Part shown: positions 23,881 to 36,300 of the stretch, in pieces
Position numbering within the stretch: position 1 is the stretch's first letter
Layout of the letters: each line of letters starts with the position of its first letter
Assembly: GCF_964355755.1 (NCBI RefSeq)
Contig: NC_092679.1
Coordinates: 12,144,932 to 12,208,931, forward strand
DNA from: Antedon mediterranea
Lineage: Eukaryota > Echinodermata > Crinoidea > Comatulida > Antedonidae
DNA length: 64,000 bases
Reading direction: 5' to 3'
Notes under the pieces: model-generated
The model's database searches: none
Told to the model about the DNA's origin: nothing
The model's input: only the letters and a program-made list of their open reading frames with translations
Made by a program: the position numbers and the translations under genes

Positions 23881-24334
23881 TAAATTATTGTTAGTTGATA
23901 AAATTAATGTTATTCTGTTACTATTTTCAGTATTTTTTTAGTACCAGCATATGTGTCATTGTTTATTTCATTCTGTAAAACTTACATCTCAGTAAAGTGA
24001 TACAGCCCTGCATGGTTAATTAGGCACCACTGTCTTAGGAAGATGATCAAGATCAGCCGATAAGAACATAACGCTTTAATATTAAATGGGCCAAAAAAAC
24101 AAACAAATTGTAATGACTAGCGATATTCTATCTATATTAGGTCAGAATCAGCTTAGCATCTCTGCGACAGTCCTCTCCCAATGGTGGGGCCTGTGGCAAA
24201 GCGAAATTTAATTTGCATCCCTAGATTGTCAGAAATGGTAAAATTCGTGAAAAATGGATATTGATTGAATGTTCTTATAAATTTTTAACTGTTCTAGTCT
24301 GCTGTATATCGAATGTTAGTCCAGTATTACTATT

Positions 24335-27300
24335 ATGGCTTGTGACTCAACAGATACAAGATCTCCATTGTCAGAAAAAAATGGTAATGTTAACTGGACA
24401 ATAAAGAAGACCAATGAAATATCTAAGGTATGCCAGCTTGAATCGAACACTTAGAATGTATGTGTACGTAGGAATTTAAAATTCTTTTCAGTTTCTAATC
24501 AAATTGGAGCATATATATGATTATTCGTTACAGGTTTTGGAGTTTATCTTTTTGCTGCAAACACAATATAAAAACAGTAGAGGCTCAGTATTGAGTATTA
24601 ACATGATAGAAGATGCAACCATTTCATCAGCAACAACAATGTGTTGTATTGTTGAAATTAAAGGTGATGGTGAATGGACACAACATTTTGATGTTGAACA
24701 ATTATTTACAGGTATCAGATAACTTTCATAGTATTACTCAAACATTTATGTTATGGTAATGACGCACCCCTTAGTGCGCGTCAAGAAATTGACTTACCTT
24801 TAAGTGACAATGACGCACCCATTTTGATGCACTGTGACCATGTTTCATTGATATGACGTACGTAAGTTATTTGTTAATGACACACCTAGTGTCATACAGT
24901 TGACAAGTGCATAAATAATATCAACTATAACAACACTGTATATTAGAAATGGCACACCACCATGTGATGAAAAGGGTATGCCTACAGTATGTGTGTCCAA
25001 AATGTTCTCAGTGATCATGTCGAGTAAAATGTGTTATTCAAATAGGGTACTTCAGACTTTTTTGTATTTGATGAGTTCAGAAGAATTTGTACAGTATGGA
25101 GAAGATGTAATAAAACCCTAAATAAATTATTATATCTAAAGTTACAAGATCTGATTTAGTTGTGAAGCCCTGTTACAACTGGATCAATATCAACACCAAA
25201 TTATATCAATATGAATCTATATCCGCATGTATAAAAGTATGAACTCACAAAAAGTTCTTGTTAATTCAAAGAATGTAATACTAGGCCTACCAACATTCTT
25301 GATGTTTCTGAACCAGACACTGAATAAAAAAAACAAAACAATTTTTTTCATTTCAAGGAGATAATCCATGTAAAAGATATATTGTCCCCCAGAAAAGATA
25401 TTTACCTGAAAATGGAATAACTTGATTAAAACTACAAAATTCAAAGTCCAACTTTATTAATCTTCATTTTTCATGTTTTTGGGGGACAATACATTATTAA
25501 TGTTAAAACAGCTCCAAATTTATAAATGCAAAAAATAAAAAAATCATAAACCAATAATTGAAGGGTTTTTGTTTTTAAAAACCCCTGTTTTGATTGTCAT
25601 GGTTTCACTTGTGTTTCACTATAAATACCCTTGGCTCAAGTATTGTTATAATATGTTCAACTTTACTTTCGATTTTGTTGTATTCGTTGTTTGCTTTGTA
25701 AATATGCAAGTGAATAAATAGCTTTTTAAAATGCTGTTATCAAGTTTTATTATAATCGGACACTTAATCGATGAGCTGATAAAAACGATTGTGTTATTCA
25801 TATTCATATATTTAAGTATTCGTATTTGTGCAATAGCTTGGTTTTACAGCCTCGATAAACAAAGTATGAAGAGAGAGTAGAGAAAATCAGTAAAATAGCT
25901 TACAGAATATTAATAGGAATTAAAGATTAAGAACGCGAAGATATTGTTAACAAGGTGCCATAAGTAAAAATGTGATTATGTCGGATGAGTATCACCCTCT
26001 CCACCATTACCTTGTCTTTATTAAGTCAGGGCGTTTAGTGTGGAATACATTTTCCATATGGAAAACCAATAGAATGAGAAACTCGTTTCTCCCTACTGCA
26101 ATGAGGCAGTTGCATGAAACATGGAAATGTGGATATTTTTATGCTACACACACCAATCTTGCTTGATTTTGTATTTTAAACAATGTATTTTATCTGTATT
26201 TTATTTTAAACTATGTGTTTTTTATCTGTATTTTACCAAATTGGTTCTTTTTTTTATTATAACAGGAGAGATTGAACCATTATTGTCTGTTATACTAGCC
26301 ACTGTTGGAACTTTTGAAATTGATGTCAAAGTTCATGAGGAGAATCAAATGAGACATGCTAACGTTTCAGTAGAAGATGGTGATGATATAGCTATTAAGT
26401 TCTCACAAACAGATTGCACTGGTGATGAGAATGATTTCTACTGTAAATATCTGGTATGTTTCAACTATATAGAGAGTTTTTGATTTGAGTTTTGGACTCC
26501 ACAACATGACTTTGGTAAACTTCTGTATCTCAGACAGAGGGAAAACAGCAAGATCCCACCAAATTTGGCAGTTGACTTGTTAGTTGACTTGACACACATC
26601 TACCTAACCAATCAATTAATTGTGTTGGTTACAGTAGTTTTATTGAGAGCCATAGTGAAATCAACTCTCCAAAGTGGCTTTGGGTCACCACTAACTCTAT
26701 GTCTAGCTGGTATTTAACTGACTTTTGCTGTTCTTTAACTTTCCAACTCACATAAACAAGCTTGGGTCACTCTTCCTGATGATCATTTCACTTTTGATTA
26801 TATTTATCGGATATTAATCAGAAGTTGCAAAAGTATTTGCACTACATTCTGTTTCTGTTTTACCTGAAGATTGAACGAGTGAGTGAGTGGCCGAGCGGTT
26901 AAGACAGTGGAACCGTAATTACGTAGCCATAACATCGGCAGGGGTTCGAGGCTCACTCACTCCATGGTTCTGGTGGTAGAACGAGTCTTCTCGGATAAGG
27001 ACTATAAACTGTAGGTCCAGTGTACACATCTAGCTCGTGTCGTGTGTACTTTAAAGAACCTAGTACATCTTTCGAGACGAGTAGGGGGTTACCCCGGTGT
27101 ATTAGTACATCACAGCCACTGATCACCAACTGGGCCCTCTGGGAGACCAGTCTTTGACTGAAGAGGTTACCCAGTATAAATATAAATTTCAATTCAATTC
27201 AACTAGCTGACTGACTGCTTGGTTCAGTTGACCACCATTGAAATAAGCTTTTAATTAACCTCTAGGTCTAATTGGTTATCATATGTGGTTAAAATTATTA

Positions 27301-30300
27301 TCTAATGTGAATACATACTTAATAAATTGTAAAATGCTAGTTTTAGTATTGAGAGCATAACTGAAATCGTTTTTATAAAGGATATTTTTTTTAGATTGTT
27401 ATTACAAGAAAAAACCTGTTGCAATTGTTGGTAGAGCTCAAGAGCTATATCCACTCTGTCTTCGTGCTTAATAACTTGGTATGTGCTTCAGTTTTTTTGT
27501 TAACACAATTATGTCTTCTGCAGTTATTCAACAATTTTGGAAAAATTTTATATTTTTAGTGACTGAAGTAGAAGTAAACAAAAGATAGAAAGAAATGTTT
27601 TAAAAACAATTTTAGACTTTTGTTACTTTTATAGCCTTTGGTTGGCCTAAATATAGAAACATCACAACATTCAGAAAAGACAATGTTTGGGTAAGATTCA
27701 AATTATTTTTGCAATACAAAAAACTATAGATTCTTGAAGATCCCACCTTATTGTAACAAACTAGATTCTTGTTTCTTTCTTCTTTATACTGAGAACCTCA
27801 AAGACACAGCCACAGGGACCAGTAGCCTACTTAAGGAACTGGTTTTTGTTCTTATTCTAGAAGACTCGTTCTACCACCAGGACCATGTAATGAGTCATCT
27901 CTTGGTTGCCAATATTATGGCTACGGTTCCACTGTTAGAGCATCTAGTACACGCAGCCCTGGCTTATTATGTAACCCTATTTGTAGTGAGCTAATCATAA
28001 CACCACCGCAACTGGATATCATATTGTGTGTAGCTCTGGCTGAAACACAATATCTAGTTAAACAATAAAATACAATCAGTAAACCTCTAGCTTTTCTATG
28101 GACCTGCAGCAACATTTTAAATATTATTAGTTCAGGTTTTTCAGCCAATGTGAATGTAGGCCGCCCTCTATACTGTAGTATAATTAGTATAGTAAATTAC
28201 CAATAATGTATCTAGATCGAAATATGGTTTTGTTTAACCACCATCATAACATAGTGTGAGGTATACATTACCAAGAATTAGATGCACATTTTTCTATGCA
28301 AGACTGTTAAATTTTATTTTCGGTCTACCATCAATTTGTTGGTGTAGAAAAACATTCACTGTACAATATATTAATTTATTTTAACAGAAATAAAATTTAT
28401 TGAAACAGTTGATAATGATTGCTGGCTGATAAAGTGTTGAACATTATATAAAATGCATAATTCTTATTCAACATGATATAGAAGACTATAGTATATATGT
28501 TGTAATTATTATAAAACATCACAGACACAGAATAAATTCTAAACCGCTTAATTAAATAATTAATTTGAAATGACAAAGATGAGGAAATCTGTGAGAATGA
28601 GAAAAAGTTGCCCCAACCGAGATTCAAACCCGGAACCTTCTGCTTGATATGCAGATGTCCTAACCATTAGACACTGGGGCTTTCATGGTATTCAAACTTC
28701 GATTGTTATATTATTATAACTATGTAGGGCTTAAAATGTTTGATAATATACATAAAGAATCACAAACAATAGGCAATAATGAACAAAATTAAACTTCCTG
28801 TCCATTCATGTTATGTGACCCTGTTGGACTGTGCCATTCATGTTTGTATTTTTACGTGATGAGAGTGTTACCCCTGCTAGCACGACACAAAACAAATTTG
28901 TCGTGTAATAAAGTACTATGAAGTAACCAAGTTTTATTTTTATTTCTGATACATATCTAGCTCTACCAGTGGTAGCACTGTAATCAGATGATCTAGTAAT
29001 CTCTTGCTCGTATATGTTTTAATATATTATTTGTTTATTAATTTTGACAGGAATTATGATTGATAATTCAGTTAGTTATTATTCATGATTTATTCTGTTT
29101 AAACCATCTGTTTAATTGTTATTACTTGCTTAATGTATAGTGTATTTGTAATAGTTTTTTACTGTACTATAGTTGGCCATGGCAGGTGGATGTAGAATTG
29201 AAATAAATACAAATTAATATTTTTTATATTTAAAAGTGATTGATAAATGTAGAAAACATATTACTTATAATGTAGTATGTTTAAGTTTAAGAATTTGTAC
29301 TATAAGATAAATAATAATAAATAAATGATAAAGACGTTAGTAAATTACCAACTGAACATTTTATTGCAATACAGGCTGTTTCATGAGTATGAACTCAATC
29401 TGAATGATAGTCACAAGTGAATACAAAAAGCTATAATGAAGTTATAAGGCAAACTGTTTATGTGAACAATAGTATGTTAATTAGCAAGTACAACACATCT
29501 CTATTTCCTGGACAGTCTATTGTTAACCAAATTCCTATTATCTAAATTACTGATAATGTGTTTGGTTGGGGACCCCTTTGGAAACAAGCCTTTGGGCTAC
29601 TTAAAGGGATCCCCTGCTTATGTTTAATTTCTCAAGTTTAATGTTTGTATCATTCTATGTGTTTATTTTCATTCAAATAGTATGCCGGTTTATAATTGTA
29701 CTGTTCTTGGATAGCAATATATATTACTTACTTTGAAAAATTTTTATTTTTGTCACAGACGGGAAGCAAAAAATTGCATCAATTGCTGTGGTAGACGCAT
29801 AGTTACTGATGCTTTTTATTTCAGAAGGTAAACCTTTAATCTTATATGCAATATATTTTAACACTGTTAATGAAAATGTTCCACATAATTTATTATGGTA
29901 AATAACATACTATATTTGATAATGTTGTGTTGCATTTACAGGGTTACCTCATCAGAAATCAGTGAACACACTCGTGTTTGTCATAATGCCAGTCCCAAGT
30001 TTCTCCTAACGTGTCCTGTGTTGTCATCTGGAGATCAACCATCACTCAAGTTATTTGTCTCTGCCATCACTCTACCTTCTGCTGAAAACCAGACATCAAA
30101 AACCCTCAATATATCCTTTAAAAAACAATTAATATACACAAAAAAAAACTTCTGGTATCAAACCATCAAAAGTTATGTTCAGACGACATTATGTCTGAGG
30201 TAAAGTAATGTCAAACATGAATTATATGTGTATGTTTAGTTCCAATGAGCGTCCACATGATGCTTAATGCATTTCACTAGCGAGCTTGAGAGTAATTGCG

Positions 30301-33300
30301 TCTACACAACTTGTGTACTCAGAAGTAGCTCATTAAGAAATCTATGGAGTAAACTGTCTGATGTAAGGTTGAAGTAACTTAATGCAAAGAGCGTATTCAC
30401 AGGCGCATTATACCCAAGGTTTACAACCAACAAACTGCTATTTTAGAGCTTACTCCCGACTCCCTAAATTCTTTTTAAATATGAAATGAGGAAGACGACT
30501 TTGAAGTTATTTTCCAACTTCTTGAAAAAAATTCAGCACACATTTATAGTATTCTTCCAATTTTTACATGGCTTAATCATGTTATGTGACTATTATTCTC
30601 TATCAGTTGTTTTGCAATAATTTGAAGGAAATTACTTTTGTTCAAACTACAAACAGACATTCTCATTTACACACCCCTTGGTCTGAAAGCAGCTTGTGAA
30701 TGAGAAGTTCAAAAGCAAATTATATTATCAATACTTAATACGTATTAAAATATAATTTATCTATTTTAGTTGTATTATATTGTTACCTCAAGTACCTTTT
30801 TTTACAAAATTAGCAATGCCATCATTGAGGATGTTTGTAAAATAACATTTTTTAAATGAGGAATGTGTAAATAAGAAGGTTGACTGTATTTATATTTTGA
30901 CAAATCTGTTATTTTAATTTTAATAGATATTGTAGTTTGATTGATTATTTATTTTCTTAACTTTGTATACATCTATTTCTTTGGTCCAGGTGGACTTCCA
31001 TTTGGTTTCCAAAGTGTTTCCCAGTGCAATGTACTTCCATTTCAGCTGGCAAAATGGGAAGAGTTTGGACTTCAAGTTGGCCAGCAAGTGCAAAGACATA
31101 ACTCAAATCATGGTAGGCTCACAGTTTATTTTCTTGGTTTAGCATAGTTTTCCTCAAGCAATTAAAAAAAAAACTTATTTCCATTGTGGTTCAATTTCTA
31201 ATTCAATTTAATTGAAATGAAATGATTAACAGAATATACAGTTAGTATAACAAATTCAAAATTAACTAGATTTGAACTCGTCACTTTGACGAGTTAGTTA
31301 TCCGCACGACAAACGCCACGCGCACGTCTTCATACGTTGGAATTTTCCACACAGAAAAAGGTTATGGCATTATGACCTGAACTGAAAGAATATCATATGC
31401 TGTTAGTGCTGAATTCTGTCAATTTTGTGTCATATAGTATATACAGTGCAAACGGTATAATCTGTATACATGTTACATACAGTGTAGAATAGGTGAAATT
31501 ACGGGACCCCCCGTTTATTTTTAACATGGCGACGGTATCAAAATGAAACACTAAGATAGCAATTTCGGAAGGACATTATCTCAGCAACAACATATGAACG
31601 TGTAGAAGAAATTTGAATGCGTAAAATATAGATGCGCCCTTTTAAATGTGATAAACTATTACGCAAAATATGAAAATACAACTTTTTTTTATTCAACTGG
31701 CCATATGATGACGTCACAACATCCGATTGGCAAAATGTTTACATGAATTCGTATCTACAATCCAATAGCTTCCAGAAAACATTTTATTCATGATTATCAC
31801 GTTTTTTTCTGATGAGCTATAACAGATTGAAATTTACTGTAAAGATGAAAAAAGTGACCCACATGATTTTCATTTTTAGACATGATGACGTCATAAAAAT
31901 TAAAATATTTTTAATTCATGCGAAAGATAGTTGATTGACCTAGAAAATACAAAAATCGGGGGGAAAATGGAAAACAGATAATTGGAGATGCGCTCTATTA
32001 AATGTGATGAGCTATGATGAAAGATACAAAAATCCTATAATTTATATTCGTGTGGCCATACGATGACGTCACAGTGATCGGTTCGCCATATCAATGCATG
32101 ATTCCATATCTACAACTTATCATCTTCCAGAATATGTAATAAAAATAACTTTCACCGTTTAGTTTAGAAACTACGACTGTTTAAAAAAATGCATAATTTT
32201 GACGATTTTTTGAACTTTTTCATCAAAAACGCGCACAAATTGTCCAATTCAATGTGCTCGTATGACGTAATTTGAAGTCGAAATTGTTTAAAAATTGGTA
32301 AAATTACTAAAAAAAGGCTGGAAAAACATAAATCACGCGTAAAAATTTGCGCGCGTGTGGGAATCTTTGACATGCTAAAAATGACATGAAAGGCGTAGGA
32401 AGTTGATTAGAAATTAATTTTGCGCATTTTGACATTTTAAATGCGCGTGCGTGTGTAACTTTGTTTAAAATACGCAAGTTTTTTTCAACAAAAAGTTAGC
32501 GCATGATATAAATTAAACTTTTGCAAAGTTTCAATTTAAAATGTTATTTGGTTTTTGACCTATGTTAAATACGCGAAATTCATAAAATCGCGCATAAGTC
32601 ACGTTGCGCATTTCTGACGTTATTCACAATAGGAGGTGCACAACTTCACGTAAATGCCCACATGTTGACAAAGTTATAAAATGTTATATTACAAGTTTTT
32701 GAGAATTAATTTTGCGCATTTTAAAATTTTAAATGCGCCTGCGCGCGTAACTTTGTGTAAAATACGCAATTTTTTTTCAACAAAAAGTTAGCGCATAATA
32801 TAAATTAAACTTTTGCAAAGTTTCAATTTAAAGTGTTATTTGGTTTTTGACCTATGTTAAATACGCGAAATTCATAAAATTGCGCATAAGTCAAGTTGCA
32901 CATTTCTGACGTCATTCACAATAGGAGGTGCACAACTTCACGTAAATGCCCACATGTTGACAAAGTTATAAAATGTTATATTTACAAGTTTTTGAGATAC
33001 ACGTGACACAAAAATAACATAACAAGGGGTTATCCGCCAAGTGCGGATAACCAAAAAAGAAAGAAGAATAATACAGAAAAAAAAAGATGATGAAACAGGA
33101 CAGTTACAAGGAGTTATCCGCTGAATGCGGATAACTAATTATCACAGTGAATAATTTAATGAACTTAATCTTTATTAACGCAATTCATTATATAAATGAA
33201 TGGAAGTTGAACATAAAATATCGCATATAAAAAAATACAAAACAAAACACTCACTTATTCAAAAATAAAAAAGAACAAATACACAAATACTTCAATTCAG

Positions 33301-36300
33301 TTTATTTGTATTCACTTTCCAACAAACCTTAGTCTAGCCCAATTGCTTTCCAGTGTTAATTCAACTTATTTTGTTACTTTTCAATATTATCTGGATCTTG
33401 AAATATTGTTTTTTATTTCATTTCAGGACTTGTGTTACCTGACCAATCTTACCACATAATAAGAACATCTGATTCACTTTGTTCAAATGAATGGCAAACA
33501 CTTCAGGTTTTAGTACTAATAGATTACAACACACATCATAGTATAGTAGAAAAAAAAGGCAAGTTTTCCAATTTATTTTAATATCCCAAAAACTTGAACA
33601 CAAAATTAAACCGAATTTACACGATCTCAAATCATCAATCACATCACTACTTAAAATAAGATATACACAAACTCAATACAACTTAGATAAACAATTATCA
33701 ATCTGTAACAAAACACACAAAACACTTTCACAAATTAATTGCACACCCAAACATACAGCCACATTAAAAGAAGAAATAAATAAAACCTAAATGTCATACT
33801 GTTGACAAAAGTGTAGGTTTATGCATAAATTTAATGAAATGGTACAAGAATACAAAAGAAAGGTAATAAGTGAAATATTATACAGATATTGACTGCTTAG
33901 AGGTTAAATATAAGATTTGACATCCCCGAGGGAATGATATTAAGTTTGAGGGAATATATATTTCCCGAAGTGCCATAACCGATATAAAAGGCAATATCTG
34001 TTATATTATATAGCCAAGAACAAGTCTGCTGGGTTGGGTGAAGCTAGGCTAGGCCTCCTATAGTATTTGTATTGTATTTAAACAAGCCTGCCTAGACACC
34101 TTACCTTGCGAAGAATAATATACAGATAATTAATAATTAATGATTCCTTGGCAATAAAATATTCACTTAGGCCTAGGTCGTTTAAATTAACAGGAGAATT
34201 TCCATCAATAAGCCTATTCTTAATAATATTATAATCACTGAATCAGGTAGGCCGAATAAACAATTCGTCTTCTTCTCTTCGAGGAGCCGAATCACCGGAT
34301 GTTCAGCGCTTACTAGTTACTAGGTTACTACCGTGAGTATTGACCAATCACAAACTGTGTTTCATCACATTTAGGGTGGACTAATAACAAATGAGAGCGC
34401 TATGTATGCATAGCTTAAATAGTTTAGAAGATTAATTTCTTCAAGCAAGTTCCGTGGCGCAGCGGTTGAAACGTTGTCTTGTGATGGAGTGACAATTGCA
34501 TCGCAAGTTCAAGATCCAGTAGATGACTTTTGTTTATTTATCGGCAAACGCGAGTGTTGCACACGAAAATTACAGTCCATATCATCGTACTCGAGAATTT
34601 ATATGATTAATGACAGGGGACACGATTATTACGCGAAAATTACACAGTCAATATCATCGTTCTCGAGGATATATACGATTTACGATCCTCGCAGCAGTAG
34701 TCATGTGATGCAGTTTTAACCAATCACGTTCGCGTATTTACATAGGCTATGTAATATACATAAATATCATTAACAGTAAGAAATCCATCACAAAACTAAA
34801 AAACCACAATACAAAACAACTCGATTGGGCCTAAACAACCATAACATTACAGAAATCAACATGAAAGGACTACGAAACTCAAACATCAAATTGCCAACAC
34901 TCAACATCATACCTAACCGCATAAACTTAACAATCCACCATCACCCGCAATAAAACAATATCACACTTACACTACACTTATTACAATCACATTCAAAAAC
35001 CCATCATAATATGACACAGTTGGACCACTATGACTATGTTTACTGGGATCTACATACTATCCACGATACTATTGATGCCATTATTAAACCATGTCAACTA
35101 TTAAATTTAAGTAAAGAAACAGAAACGTCATACTTCAAGAGTAAGAGGTAAGATAAGGTAAAAAACAGAAAGTCAGAGGTAGTATTTAAAGACCCCTTCC
35201 CTGCAATTTTGGACGTTTTTTGGAAAATAATACATATATATCACTTTAAAAACATTAAACCATGTCATTCCTTGTCTTAAATGTACGTTTTATGGTAAAT
35301 TATGATAAAAAGTGAGAAACAATGCACTACCTAAGTAGCTCGCGGCGATCGGCCTCTCGTGGACGGTCTTAGGCCTAGCCTAGCTAGGCTTAGTTTTGTA
35401 GGCCTAGCTGGTAAACATCGGTAACGTACGAACATCGTACGCTAGCTATATACCTAGCCTGACGTTGTATAGTTGCTGCATTAATTGTCTTTCTATTTTG
35501 CCAGACTCCGTTGATACAAATTGGGGAAAACCGGGTATTTTCGCTGAAAAGTTAGGAGTCTTCCATTTGTTTTGGCCTCACGATCGATCGAAAAGTGGGC
35601 GAATTACAGGTGAAAAACAAAAATATCAATCCGCGTACAATGCATTTTGGGATTTATAGCGGGCCGCTATAATTATTAAAATCGACTTATTTTTCACATT
35701 TTTAACCGTTTAAAGACGAAAAAAGTTATCGCAATAGGACCATATAGTATTATTTTTACATTAAATATAGTTTGTGATCTTAAATTAGATCGTAGGGAAG
35801 GGGGCTTTAAAACAGACAAAAATATTAAAAGATAAATCAGCTTATAAACTAATTAAAGATGTATTGTCCCCCTGAAAACATTTTTTTTTTAAATATTTTT
35901 GTTGAATAGGCCATTTTAATTGCACATAAAAGTTATTCACTTTGAACTGAAATTGGATCGAAAAAAAAAATGTTTTACTCGAGAAAATCGTAATTTAAAG
36001 CAAAAATTAACCAACCGGAAGCTATTTGTCTGGAAGACAAACGTGTTCCGGTTTAATTTAACCCTTGACCTGAGTTAGCTCATAAATATTCATATTGTAT
36101 GGATACATCTTGTGGATGATGGTTCTCTCAACAAACAGCCAACAACGCGACGATAGCAATGCATAGAGAGAGTCGAGTAGTGACGCGAGACGATCTTGAA
36201 GAAAACACGAAAACTATAGCTAGCAGAATACTAAGTAGAACTGCAGTTGGTAACTTTGATGTTGAATCTTATTCATTTAGGTGAGTTTTTGTTTCGCTAG

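Larger units (their letters stand above)
21875..24334. other. upstream region of the TOPOVIBL-like gene
   Basis: Contains a poly-C run (22183-22199), CpG-containing sequence (22250-22520), a CTAGGC-rich island (22640-22995) and a dispersed repeat (23560-23880). A promoter or non-coding first exon probably lies here: TTTACGTGTAAGTAGG near 22590 could be a donor and ACTGTTCTAG near 24297 an acceptor just 5' of the ATG. Neither is certain. Confidence 0.35.

Noticed and set aside
28609-28680. Functional tRNA gene
   Set aside because: The fold is good but the anticodon is ATC and the downstream body is shared with another SINE copy at 55285.
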